From: Pseudomonadota bacterium
GTDB lineage: Bacteria; Chloroflexota; Ktedonobacteria; Ktedonobacterales; JACDGC01
DNA length: 10,820 bases
Reading direction: 5' to 3'
Assembly (NCBI GenBank): GCA_021323815.1
Contig: JAJPKG010000416.1
Location: 1 to 10,820, forward strand
Position numbers and translations under genes: made by a program. The notes under the pieces were generated by a model. That model saw nothing but the letters and a program-made list of their open reading frames with translations, was not told the origin of the DNA and ran no database searches. Shown here in pieces: positions 1 through 6,332 of this stretch. Numbering within the stretch: position 1 is the first letter of the stretch; each line of letters begins with the position of its first letter.

Positions 1-2
1 TC

Positions 3-173
3 AATCAGCCGTTCCGCCAACTGGCGATGCGCGCCAGAGACCGTAACATCGTTTTGGGGATGTATATCGGCGTGGCGCTGTTTCTGGTTGCGGGTTACGC
101 CGTGCTGCAAACGCCTGATATCTGGTTGCGGCTGGTGCGCCTTTTGCGGCCAGATCTATTTGCAGGAGTGTGA
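3..173 (+). CDS. C-terminal end of a small membrane protein (5' truncated)
   Basis: The frame beginning at base 3 is open from the window edge to a TGA at 171-173 and gives 56 residues. It starts with a basic, Arg-rich stretch (around RARDRN), followed by one clear hydrophobic segment of about 20 residues (GVALFLVAGYAVL), then a basic tail ending in LFAGV. This is what one membrane helix with positive flanks looks like. No family can be assigned from so short a piece. It points the same way as the Yip1-like gene and is separated from it by 100 nt, so the two could be co-transcribed. The opposite strand also has an open frame here, but it lacks any protein-like pattern. Confidence 0.5.
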   Translation, partial: NQPFRQLAMRARDRNIVLGMYIGVALFLVAGYAVLQTPDIWLRLVRLLRPDLFAGV

Positions 174-220
174 GCGATTCCCATTCGCGGACGGCGCGGC
201 ACACGAGCAAGCATGATACA

Positions 221-255
221 CTGGAAGTGGGCGTTATTCATCAGCTATCTTCCAG
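221..255 (+). promoter_or_regulatory. Inverted repeat just upstream of the Yip1-like gene
   Basis: CTGGAAG at 221-227 and CTTCCAG at 249-255 are a perfect 7-bp inverted repeat with a 21-nt loop. It ends two bases before the AGGAG ribosome binding site at 258-262. TACACT at 217-222 resembles a -10 box, but no -35 box sits at the proper distance. The arms could form an mRNA hairpin next to the ribosome binding site or be a protein-binding site; the sequence alone does not decide. Confidence 0.3.
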
Positions 256-273
256 ATAGGAGCGTGCTTGCTT

Positions 274-1404
274 ATGAATGCTGAAGATCCGCAGTCACAG
301 CCGTCAGAACAACCACCGCAACCCCCTCAGCCACAACCACAGCCGCAATCATCTCAATTGCCACCGCAACCGCCGCCGGGCTACGTTCCGCCAGCGGGCT
401 ATCCCTACCCCGGCTATCCCCCGCCGGGCGCGGTGCCGGGCTATGGTGCACAGCAGCCTCCGCCGCAAGGATATCCCCCACCAGGCTATGGTGCGCAGCA
501 AATGCCGCCGCCGGGTTATCCCCCGCCGGGATACGCGCCCGGCTATTACATGCCGCCCCCGCCGTATGTTCCCCCGGCGGTGTACCACATCCCGGCAGCG
601 GATGGAAGACCTCCGCAGATGGTGCCGCCCGCCAGCGGATCGCTCTTGCAGGCGTGGCTTTCCATCGCCGTTCACCCTTCGCGCCAAAACATCGCCGCGT
701 GGGCGCAGATCGCGACGGCAGGATGGGTGCGCGCGTCCATCATCGTCGCGGTGGTGTTGCAACTGGCCTATGCGACGGTGCTGGCGCTGGTGATTCACAG
801 CATCGTCGAATCCGCGCTCTCTCAGGCGACCGGGCTTGATGCCGCAACGCAGTCGTCCTTGCAATCCATGGCGAACCTGATCTTCGGGGTGGTGCTGATC
901 GCGCCGGTGACGTATCTGCTCAAGGTATTCGCCATCCCGTTCGGTCAGGCGCTGTTTATGTCATCAGGATTGGGCACGACGGGGCAGCGATTCCAGCGCG
1001 CGCTGAAGCCCTGGGCGCTGGCGCAGGTGGGCATGACAAGCGCCACCTTCCTCTTCGGGCTGCTTATCGTGGTTCTGCTGGAAGTGCAGTTGGTTCCCAG
1101 CCTGCAATCGCTGATCGCCAGCAATGGTGCGAGCGGACCATCAACGGCGTTTGTCAACAGCGTGTTTACGCTTTACGGCTTGATCTTCCTGGTGTACATT
1201 CCCTTCACGGTCTATCAATATATGATGCAGATTCAGTCGGGCGCGGTGGGTGCAGCGATGAATCGCTGGGCGATCTTCGGCATCAACCTGCTCACCGCAC
1301 TCGTGGTGGGACTGGTGCTGAACATCGTCCTTCAGCCGATCTTCTTCGCCACGTTCTTGCGCTCAGTCGCCACCCTCACGCCCATCGTCACTCCCGGCCC
1401 CTAG
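274..1404 (+). CDS. Proline-rich Yip1-like multi-pass membrane protein
   Basis: The protein has 376 residues in two parts. Residues 1-120 are a soluble Gln/Pro/Tyr/Gly-rich tail with repeated YPPPGY and GYGAQQ units and are probably disordered. Residues 150-362 hold about five hydrophobic helices (near 152-177, 200-224, 248-272, 295-316 and 333-362), with the small-residue-rich loops typical of Yip1-family (PF04893-like) proteins. That assignment is by overall pattern; there is no catalytic motif. Bacterial members are membrane proteins of unknown function. ATG 274 is preceded by AGGAG at 258-262 with 11-nt spacing; a TTG at 268, two codons earlier and with 5-nt spacing, is the alternative start. 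The 3' end overlaps the convergent minus-strand gene by 42 nt. Confidence 0.8.
   Translation: MNAEDPQSQPSEQPPQPPQPQPQPQSSQLPPQPPPGYVPPAGYPYPGYPPPGAVPGYGAQQPPPQGYPPPGYGAQQMPPPGYPPPGYAPGYYMPPPPYVPPAVYHIPAADGRPPQMVPPASGSLLQAWLSIAVHPSRQNIAAWAQIATAGWVRASIIVAVVLQLAYATVLALVIHSIVESALSQATGLDAATQSSLQSMANLIFGVVLIAPVTYLLKVFAIPFGQALFMSSGLGTTGQRFQRALKPWALAQVGMTSATFLFGLLIVVLLEVQLVPSLQSLIASNGASGPSTAFVNSVFTLYGLIFLVYIPFTVYQYMMQIQSGAVGAAMNRWAIFGINLLTALVVGLVLNIVLQPIFFATFLRSVATLTPIVTPGP
376..576 (+). repeat. Degenerate YPPPGY / GYGAQQ coding repeats
   Basis: Codons 35-101 of the Yip1-like gene encode a run of imperfect six- to fifteen-residue units: YPPPGAVPGYGAQQ, YPPPGYGAQQ and YPPPGYAPGY. The DNA is correspondingly low in complexity, with recurring CCGCCGGG and GGCTATCC words. 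Similar Pro/Tyr/Gly-rich tails precede membrane domains in many bacterial proteins and often act as flexible or self-associating segments. Confidence 0.7.
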
Positions 1405-1902
1405 CGCGGCGAGCCGCGCCTGGCCGGCATCGATCAGCGCGATGATCTGTTCCATGCGCTGCTTGACAAATTCGGCGTTGGCGCGACGGCGGGCATAGGT
1501 GTCGGGGTGCAGTTGGTCGAACCACGCTTGCAAGTCCGCGTCGCTGATGTCATACCATTTGAGGTCGGCGGTCAGCCGCAGGTGGACGCGCATGGCAGGA
1601 TCGTGGCCCTTTTTCTTGGCCGGTGTCGCGGCAGGCGCGGCGGTTTCAGGTGCCGCGCTGCTGGATGGCGCGGGCGCGCTACCCTCGGCGACGGCCTGCG
1701 CCTCGGCGGCGTCTTCGGCCTCGCTTTCGGGATACAATTCGGCGCGCAGGCGCATGATATCCGCCGTGCGGAAAAACTGGATGGTGCCTTGCCGTGAGAC
1801 GGGGCGCAGGCGCTTCTCGCGCAGCAGCGCCTCGAAGGTCAGGCGATCCACCCCCAGTTGGCGCTGGGCGTCGGTGTCGTCAACGAAACGCATGGTGGGC
1901 AT
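1363..1902 (-). CDS. Protein with MerR/excisionase-like N-terminal helix-turn-helix, downstream of rsmD
   Basis: The protein has 179 residues. The N-terminal 55 (VDDTDAQRQLGVDRLTF ... GTIQFFRTADIMRLRAEL) look like a MerR/excisionase-type winged helix-turn-helix: a helix pair, a short wing (RPVSRQGTIQFF) and a helix beginning RTADI. Residues 60-98 are an Ala/Glu/Pro/Ser linker ending in KKK. Residues 103-168 form a mostly helical basic domain (LKWYDISDADLQAWFDQLHPDTYARRR) that I do not recognise. A good AGAGGA ribosome binding site lies 9 nt before the ATG, inside the end of rsmD, and only 2 nt separate the genes, so translation is probably coupled. A role as DNA-binding adaptor or regulator is inferred; no target is visible. 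Its tail overlaps the convergent Yip1-like gene by 42 nt. Confidence 0.75.
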   Translation of the reverse strand: MPTMRFVDDTDAQRQLGVDRLTFEALLREKRLRPVSRQGTIQFFRTADIMRLRAELYPESEAEDAAEAQAVAEGSAPAPSSSAAPETAAPAATPAKKKGHDPAMRVHLRLTADLKWYDISDADLQAWFDQLHPDTYARRRANAEFVKQRMEQIIALIDAGQARLAALGAGSDDGREGGD

Positions 1903-1904
1903 GG

Positions 1905-2477
1905 CTAATGGTCCTCTGGCCGGTGCTCATAGAACAACAACAGCGTGCTGCCATATTTGCGCTCATCGGCCAGCGTGAAATGGCGCAAGGCCAGCGGCGC
2001 GAAGTCGATGCGCTCATGGGGATCGATCTGGATGACAACCAATCCGCCCGGCTTCGTGAGCGGCGCGGCATCCAATTGCAGCAGCGCTTTCGCCGCCAGA
2101 CCGTGATATTGCGGCGGCGCGACATAGATAATGTCGAAATGGCGATGCTGGTTGGCGGCGCTGGTGAGATAGGCGAAGGCGTCGCCGCGCACGACCTCGG
2201 CATGGTCGGCGGTGCGGGTGGCGCGCAAGTTCTCGCGCAGCACATCCGCTGTGGCGGCGTCTAGTTCGATGAAGGTGGCGTGCCGCGCGCCCCGGCTCAG
2301 CGCCTCGATGCCCACGCTGCCCACACCACCGAAGAGATCCAGCACCGTCGCGCCGGGAATGCGGTCGCCCAGCACATCGAAGAGGGCCGTCTTCACGCGG
2401 TCGATGATCGGGCGCGTCTTGTTAGACGGCGGGGATTTCAGTTGGCGGCCTTTAGCCGACCCAGCCACAACGCGCAT
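1905..2477 (-). CDS. rsmD: 16S rRNA (guanine966-N2)-methyltransferase RsmD
   Basis: The protein has 190 residues, the normal size for RsmD, which methylates N2 of G966 in 16S rRNA using S-adenosylmethionine. The family pattern is clear: MRVVAGSAKGRQL at the start, TRPIIDRVKTALFDVL at 21-36, the SAM-binding motif I DLFGGVGSVGIEALSRG at 47-63, and the acidic ELDAATADVL at 71-80. The catalytic motif IV, usually DPPY, reads APPQY at 120-124. I believe this variant occurs in other RsmD proteins from Chloroflexota and cyanobacteria, but I cannot check it here. The ATG at 2477 follows GGAGGAGG with 9-nt spacing. The gene starts 4 nt after the stop of the upstream 361-residue gene and ends 2 nt before the HTH gene, so the three form one operon. 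Confidence 0.92.
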   Translation of the reverse strand: MRVVAGSAKGRQLKSPPSNKTRPIIDRVKTALFDVLGDRIPGATVLDLFGGVGSVGIEALSRGARHATFIELDAATADVLRENLRATRTADHAEVVRGDAFAYLTSAANQHRHFDIIYVAPPQYHGLAAKALLQLDAAPLTKPGGLVVIQIDPHERIDFAPLALRHFTLADERKYGSTLLLFYEHRPEDH

Positions 2478-2481
2478 GGGG

Positions 2482-3567
2482 CTACGCCTCCTCCGGCTGG
2501 GGCTGGCGCGCCAGGGCGACCACGCGCCGGGCGGTATCTTCCAGGTCGTCGTCTTCCTTGCCCCATTCCACCAGGGCGCGGGTGCGGGCAGCGTTCAGGC
2601 GCTCACCGGGAGCAAGATGCCAGATGGCGCTGACAACTTCTTTGGCTACCTCATTTCCCAATGGATTGATGAAGCAATTGCCGAGCGCCGTGCGCAGTTC
2701 GGGCGTTGCCGTCGCCGCGCCGCCGCTGATGGCACGCAACTGGCGCAGCCGCCGTTCCGCCTCGGCTGTGCGCCGCGCTTCCGTTGCGTTTGCCTGGGCG
2801 GCAGACGTTGCCACCTGCGCGGACTCTGCCTCCGCTTCCGGCTCGCCGGCAAACGCGGCGTCATCCGGTTCGTCAGGGAGAGCGCCGAAATCGGGTTCGT
2901 CCATCTCCGCCAGATCGTCGGCGTCACTCACCGAATCATAGGGGCCGATCTCTTCAGCAAAGGCATGGGCCGGTGGCTCAGGGACCGGCGCGGGCGATGC
3001 GGCGTGCAGGGCGCGCAATTGCTCCAGCGCTTGGGCGAGGTCCACATCTTTCAGCGAGGTCAGCCCCAGCGCTTTCGCCGCCGAGACGATGTCATAACCC
3101 ATCGTTCCGGCCTCGGCCAAAAACGCTTGCAGGTCCATCCCAGTGGTTTTCGGTGGCTCAGGGGCCGGCGCGCGTGTTGCGGCGCGCTTCCCGGCGGGCA
3201 GCGTGTCGTCAGCCGGCGTTTCCGGCGCTGTGGCTGCGGGCGGCACAGCGGCGGTCCCCGCAGAGGCATGCGCGCCGTTGGGCTGCGGCTCGGCCAGCAT
3301 GGGCCCAGGCGCATGGGCGGCGTCGATCATCTGGCCCCCGGCGGTCTCGCGCACGGCGGCAATGTGGCGATCCATCTGCTCGGAAAGGGCGCGCATGCCG
3401 ATCTCCGCCTGGCGCGCGGCGCGGTCGATCTCTTCATCACTGGCACCGGCAGGCAGCGTCACGGCGATCTCGAAGGTGCGCGTCTGATCGGCGACGCTCA
3501 GTTGTGCCGTCTGGCGCAGGCGAATCTCGCCCGCAGGCTCGGAATCTTTGCTGCTGCGGCTGCTCAT
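2482..3567 (-). CDS. Unrecognised acidic, Ala/Pro-rich protein, first gene of the rsmD operon
   Basis: The protein has 361 residues and I do not recognise a family. A probable beta-rich, then helical segment spans residues 14-75 (RLRQTAQLSV, FEIAVTLPAG, then an Asp/Glu-rich helix). Low-complexity Ala/Pro linkers surround a compact helical module at 142-188 (MDLQAFLAEAGTMGYDIVSA ... LEQLRAL). A strongly acidic stretch covers 205-250, and a helical C-terminal domain covers 262-355 (NPLGNEVAKEVVSAIWHLAPGERL). There are no membrane segments and no signal peptide. The chosen ATG at 3567 follows a GGAGGGA motif; the frame stays open upstream to 3759, but that part crosses the promoter region and looks non-coding. 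Tight linkage to rsmD suggests a cytoplasmic role with ribosomes or RNA, but this is inference only. Confidence 0.75.
   Translation of the reverse strand: MSSRSSKDSEPAGEIRLRQTAQLSVADQTRTFEIAVTLPAGASDEEIDRAARQAEIGMRALSEQMDRHIAAVRETAGGQMIDAAHAPGPMLAEPQPNGAHASAGTAAVPPAATAPETPADDTLPAGKRAATRAPAPEPPKTTGMDLQAFLAEAGTMGYDIVSAAKALGLTSLKDVDLAQALEQLRALHAASPAPVPEPPAHAFAEEIGPYDSVSDADDLAEMDEPDFGALPDEPDDAAFAGEPEAEAESAQVATSAAQANATEARRTAEAERRLRQLRAISGGAATATPELRTALGNCFINPLGNEVAKEVVSAIWHLAPGERLNAARTRALVEWGKEDDDLEDTARRVVALARQPQPEEA
2971..3184. repeat. Pair of 34-bp direct repeats flanking a 60-codon module
   Basis: Bases 2971-3004 and 3151-3184 both begin CGGTGGCTCAGGG and match at 30 of 34 positions, exactly 180 bp apart. 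They encode the Pro-rich linkers reading APVPEPP and APAPEPP on either side of the helical module in the 361-residue protein. The intervening 146 bp are not repeated. Confidence 0.65.
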
Positions 3568-3587
3568 GGCTGCGCATTCCCTCCGTT

Positions 3588-3601
3588 TGTACACGCGTAC
3601 A
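3588..3601. promoter_or_regulatory. Candidate operator: TGTAC-4-GTACA palindrome
   Basis: TGTAC at 3588-3592 and GTACA at 3597-3601 form a perfect 5-bp inverted repeat around ACGC. It lies between the candidate -10 box of the rsmD operon (3616-3621) and the ribosome binding site, so a bound repressor could block transcription. The short arms make chance a real possibility. Confidence 0.25.
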
Positions 3602-3615
3602 TACGCTCTCATTTC

Positions 3616-3644
3616 ATCATAACATTTCCTCATCCGCGTCGCCA
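3616..3644 (-). promoter_or_regulatory. Candidate sigma70-type promoter of the rsmD operon
   Basis: On the minus strand TATGAT (3621-3616, five of six consensus bases) follows a 17-bp spacer after TGGCGA (3644-3639, a weak -35). It would place the transcript start near 3609, about 42 nt before the ATG of the 361-residue protein. The -10 box is convincing and the -35 box is not. Confidence 0.35.
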
Positions 3645-3699
3645 GGGCATAGGCTGAACGTGGCCCATGAGGCCGGCCTGCAATCTGCCCATCCCCGCC

Positions 3700-3729
3700 T
3701 TGCCCTGATATTCTCTTGTGCGCTACGAT
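3700..3729 (+). promoter_or_regulatory. Weak candidate promoter of the CocE-type hydrolase
   Basis: TTGCCC at 3700-3705, an 18-bp spacer and TACGAT at 3724-3729 each match four of six consensus bases. They lie about 55 nt before the ATG in the divergent intergenic region. An AATAAT at 3745-3750 is an alternative -10 box, without a good -35 box. Confidence 0.25.
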
Positions 3730-3784
3730 AGATGCGGGAAAGCGAATAATTGATCGCATTCAGCGAGAGGAGAGCGTGACGACG

Positions 3785-5545
3785 ATGAGCAATCCCGCCG
3801 GGTATAGCGTGCAGGTAGATTTCGATGTTCCCGCGACGATGCGCGACGGCACGGTGCTGCGCGCCAATGTCTTTCGTCCCATCGGCGACGGCCCATTTCC
3901 GGTGTTGCTGACGCGCCTGCCCTATGGCAAGGATTTTCCGCTGGGCAACGCCGTGTTGAATGCCTATCAGGCGGCGCGGCGGGGCTACATCGTCGTCGTG
4001 CAGGATACGCGGGGGCGCTTCACCTCTGAGGGCGAGTGGCATCCCTTCATCCACGAGCGGGCGGACGGGTATGATTCCGTCGAGTGGGCAGCGCAATTGC
4101 CGGGAGCGACCGGCGACGTGGGGATGTATGGCGCGTCATATTTCGGCTTCACCCAATGGGCTGCGGCCCGCGAGCAGCCCCCGCACCTGAGGGCGCTGTT
4201 GCCCTTTGTCACGTGGGCCGATGCGCAAGACGGGATGTATATGCGCGGTGGGGCGGTTGAACTGGGCCTGACGCGCCACTGGTCGGTGATCAACTCGATG
4301 GATACCGCCCTGCGCCGCCTGCGCGGCAATCCTGATCCGCGCCAGGTGGGGGCAGCGCTGATGCGCCTCGCCGCCGATCTGGACGCCTTGCCCGCCACCG
4401 GCTATGCGGAATTGCCGGTGAAAGGGTATAGCTTGCGCCGCAACGACGACGCGCTCAACGATCTCGACATGGGCATTGACCGCCGCGCTGACGCGGAATA
4501 TCTGGATCTCGCCAGCGTCTCGCCGGGGTATGATGCGCTGGCCGGCATTCCCGCGCTGCATGGCGGCGGGTGGTATGACATCTTTCTGGCCGGCACGCTG
4601 AAAAACTTCACCGAACTCAAGAAACGCGGGCGCTCAGTGCAGAAACTGATCATCGGTCCCTGGACGCACAACAGCCAGGATGAGCGCGTTGGCGCGCTAC
4701 ACTTCGGCTTCGCGTCATCGGCGGCGCTCATCAACTTGCAGATCGACTTTCAGAGCCTGGAACTGCGCTGGTTCGACCGCTTCCTGAAAAACATCCCCAA
4801 CGGCATTGACCAGGAGCCGCCGGTGCAGATCTTTGTGATGGGCATCAATCGCTGGCGCTCTGAGCAGGAATGGCCGCTCAGCCGCGCCGTGCCGACGCCC
4901 TGGTATCTGCACAGCAATGGTAACGCCAACACATCAGAGGGCGACGGCGTGCTCAGCCCAGCAAAACCTGAAAACGAACCCGCCGACCGCTATGTCTATG
5001 ACCCGGAAAATCCGGTGCCGACGGTGGGCGGCGCGCTGCTGCTGCACCCGGTCTTCCAGTCAGGCCCACAGGATCAGCGGCCCATCGAACAGCGACAGGA
5101 TATGCTGGTCTTTACGTCTGCCCCTTTAGAGCAGGCGCTGGAAGTGACCGGGCCGATCACCGTCACGCTCTTCGCCGCCACCGACGCGCCTGATACCGAT
5201 TTCGTCGCGCGTCTGGTGGACGTGCATCCCGACGGCTTCGCGCAAAACCTGACCGACGGCATCATCCGCGCCCGCATGCGCGACGGCATTGCCCATGAAT
5301 CGCTGATCACGCCGGGCCAGGTCTATGAATATCACATCGATCTGTGGGCGACCAGCAACGTGTTTTTGCCCGGCCACCGCATCCGCCTGGATGTTACCAG
5401 CAGCAACTTTCCGCGCTGGGACCGCAACCTCAACACGGCAGATCCGTATGCGGAGGGAATGCGGGGCGTGCCGGCGCGCCAGACCATCTTGCACGACAGC
5501 GCGCATCCGTCACACGTGGTGCTGCCGATCGTGCCGGCGGAGTAA
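3785..5545 (+). CDS. CocE/NonD family serine hydrolase (X-Pro dipeptidyl-peptidase S15-like)
   Basis: The protein has 586 residues, the usual length for cocaine esterase/glutaryl-acylase relatives. The alpha/beta-hydrolase core runs from 10 to 140, a helical cap from about 150 to 250, and a C-terminal jelly-roll from about 365 to 586. The triad is visible: Ser118 in GASYFG, Asp265 in GGWYDIFL and His295 in GPWTHN. Tyr47 in LPYGKD probably completes the oxyanion hole, as Tyr44 does in CocE. The family cleaves esters or amides; the substrate cannot be read from the sequence. There is no signal peptide, so it is probably cytoplasmic. Start choice is uncertain: AGGAG at 3768-3772 lies 12 nt before ATG 3785 and 3 nt before an in-frame GTG at 3776. 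The gene appears monocistronic. Confidence 0.92.
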   Translation: MSNPAGYSVQVDFDVPATMRDGTVLRANVFRPIGDGPFPVLLTRLPYGKDFPLGNAVLNAYQAARRGYIVVVQDTRGRFTSEGEWHPFIHERADGYDSVEWAAQLPGATGDVGMYGASYFGFTQWAAAREQPPHLRALLPFVTWADAQDGMYMRGGAVELGLTRHWSVINSMDTALRRLRGNPDPRQVGAALMRLAADLDALPATGYAELPVKGYSLRRNDDALNDLDMGIDRRADAEYLDLASVSPGYDALAGIPALHGGGWYDIFLAGTLKNFTELKKRGRSVQKLIIGPWTHNSQDERVGALHFGFASSAALINLQIDFQSLELRWFDRFLKNIPNGIDQEPPVQIFVMGINRWRSEQEWPLSRAVPTPWYLHSNGNANTSEGDGVLSPAKPENEPADRYVYDPENPVPTVGGALLLHPVFQSGPQDQRPIEQRQDMLVFTSAPLEQALEVTGPITVTLFAATDAPDTDFVARLVDVHPDGFAQNLTDGIIRARMRDGIAHESLITPGQVYEYHIDLWATSNVFLPGHRIRLDVTSSNFPRWDRNLNTADPYAEGMRGVPARQTILHDSAHPSHVVLPIVPAE

Positions 5546-5585
5546 CCACAAGGGATTGCCTTCCACACCAACCGCGCAATCGGTC

Positions 5586-5615
5586 TGTAGGGGCGATGCC
5601 TTGTGTTCGCCCTGT
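5586..5615. repeat. Possible relic of a GTAGGGGCGA...TCGCCC intergenic palindrome
   Basis: TGTAGGGGCGA followed 10 nt later by TCGCCC gives a 6-bp stem (5591-5596 with 5607-5612). The words resemble a palindromic intergenic repeat (GTAGGGGCGA ... TCGCCCCTAC) that I associate with Chloroflexota and cyanobacteria. The present copy is degenerate and sits in the 164-bp gap between the hydrolase and the KGG gene. Only one copy is seen in the window. Confidence 0.3.
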
Positions 5616-5652
5616 TTGCCCGTCTGTTCACTCCGTCACAGTTTACGCATTA

Positions 5653-5692
5653 AATTAAAAAAAGCCCACCTGATCCAGATCAGGCGGGCTTT
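5653..5692 (-). terminator. Rho-independent terminator of the KGG-repeat gene
   Basis: AAAGCCC (5661-5667) pairs with GGGCTTT (5686-5692), and after one A/C mismatch CCTGAT (5669-5674) pairs with ATCAGG (5679-5684) around a four-base loop. Read on the minus strand, the stem is followed by seven T residues and then AATTTA, an ideal terminator 18 nt past the KGG stop codon. Read on the plus strand only TTTGTG follows, so any stop for the hydrolase would be weaker. Confidence 0.9.
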
Positions 5693-5709
5693 GTGCAAAA
5701 CAGACAGCG

Positions 5710-6048
5710 CTACTTCACTTCCGCTTTGGGCTTGCGGGTGGTTGAGCCGCCCTTACGCCCGATCTGCGAATAGAAATCCGCGCCGTATTTCTTCTTGGTG
5801 GACTCGCCGCCACGCTTGCCAATCTGCGCATAGAACTCGGGGCCGCGCCGCTCTTTCACGGTCTGGCCGCCACGCTTGCCGATCTGCGCGAAGAAATCCA
5901 GGCCGTATTTGTCGCGTACTGCCTGCCCGCCGTGTTTCGACGGCTCGCTGGCGGTTGCGGTTGTGACGGCGTTTTTGGCCGGAGCAGGCTTGGCAGATGC
6001 CGAAGTTTTCACATCGGTTGCTTTGGAGGACGTTTTCTTGGTAGCCAT
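5710..6048 (-). CDS. KGG-repeat stress-induced protein (LEA/GsiB-like)
   Basis: The protein has 112 residues. Residues 1-38 are a basic Lys/Ala/Thr/Ser tail resembling histone H1 tails. Residues 40-99 are three consecutive 20-residue repeats of the form GGxxxxxxxGxxFxxQIGKR (IGKRGG, IGKRGG, IGRKGG), followed by a partial fourth. This is the KGG motif (PF10685), shared with Bacillus subtilis GsiB and plant group 1 LEA (Em) proteins: small hydrophilic proteins linked to desiccation and general stress. ATG 6048 has AAAGGAG 8 nt upstream. An in-frame ATG at 6114 also has GGAGG 9 nt before it and would add 22 residues, but that ribosome binding site lies against the candidate transcript start. The gene stands alone, with its own terminator. 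Confidence 0.9.
   Translation of the reverse strand: MATKKTSSKATDVKTSASAKPAPAKNAVTTATASEPSKHGGQAVRDKYGLDFFAQIGKRGGQTVKERRGPEFYAQIGKRGGESTKKKYGADFYSQIGRKGGSTTRKPKAEVK
5752..5931 (-). repeat. Three tandem 60-bp coding repeats (KGG units)
   Basis: The KGG coding repeats are in exact 60-bp register. The word family GATCTGCG/AATCTGCG recurs at 5761, 5821 and 5881, and CCACGCTTGCC precedes the last two. Each unit encodes 20 residues ending in the QIG-basic-basic motif. The neat register suggests expansion by tandem duplication. Confidence 0.85.
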
Positions 6049-6111
6049 AGGAATGGCTCCTTTCCTGAGGGTGTGGATGGGCCGGTCCCAAAAGTGAACC
6101 AGCTCACAATC

Positions 6112-6128
6112 CATCGGTTGTTTCCTCC
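6112..6128 (-). promoter_or_regulatory. Second ribosome binding site and in-frame ATG upstream of the KGG gene
   Basis: On the minus strand GGAGG (6128-6124) lies 9 nt before ATG 6114-6112. This ATG is in frame with the KGG protein and starts MDCELVHFWDRPIHTLRKGA, which joins the canonical MATKKTSS start 22 codons later. It is either the real start or a coincidence in the leader; the Trp- and His-containing prefix is unlike the bland KGG body. Confidence 0.35.
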
Positions 6129-6129
6129 A

Positions 6130-6156
6130 AGTATACGGCAAAAGCGTTACAAACAA
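6130..6156 (-). promoter_or_regulatory. Candidate promoter of the KGG gene
   Basis: TATACT on the minus strand (6135-6130, five of six bases of a -10 box) is preceded, after 15 bp, by TTGTTT (6156-6151). The short spacer makes it imperfect for the housekeeping sigma factor. A GTTTGT-12-GTATAC reading faintly resembles stress-sigma (sigmaB-like) promoters, which would suit a GsiB-like gene, but this is speculative. Confidence 0.3.
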
Positions 6157-6332
6157 GCTTACCGCTGGCCCAATTTCAGGCAATTTTGCCAAACTTCGCG
6201 AAAATTCATCAAAGTCGTGTCTCATATGGGCTGGATTATGTGTCGCGTCACTCATGCCGGTGTTACGTTCTCTCCCTGTGTTGCGTCTTGATGAGAGATA
6301 CAACTTTTGCAGACGCGAAAGGGAGCGCCAGC

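Noticed and set aside
194..222. TACACT at 217-222 as a promoter for the Yip1-like gene
   Set aside because: The 17-bp upstream position reads GCGCGG, with no resemblance to a -35 box.
2212..3657. 481-codon plus-strand open frame opposite rsmD and the 361-residue gene
   Set aside because: Arg/Gly/His-rich composition with no domain pattern; it mirrors two minus-strand genes with good starts and, for rsmD, clear family motifs.
3568..3759. Upstream 64-codon extension of the 361-residue protein
   Set aside because: It would cross the promoter region and overlap the start of the divergent transcript; the internal ATG at 3567 has a ribosome binding site.
6186..6332. 49-codon upstream extension of the glycosyltransferase
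   Set aside because: Cys- and Arg-rich and unlike the family; ATG 6333 has a GGGAG ribosome binding site and gives the usual length.
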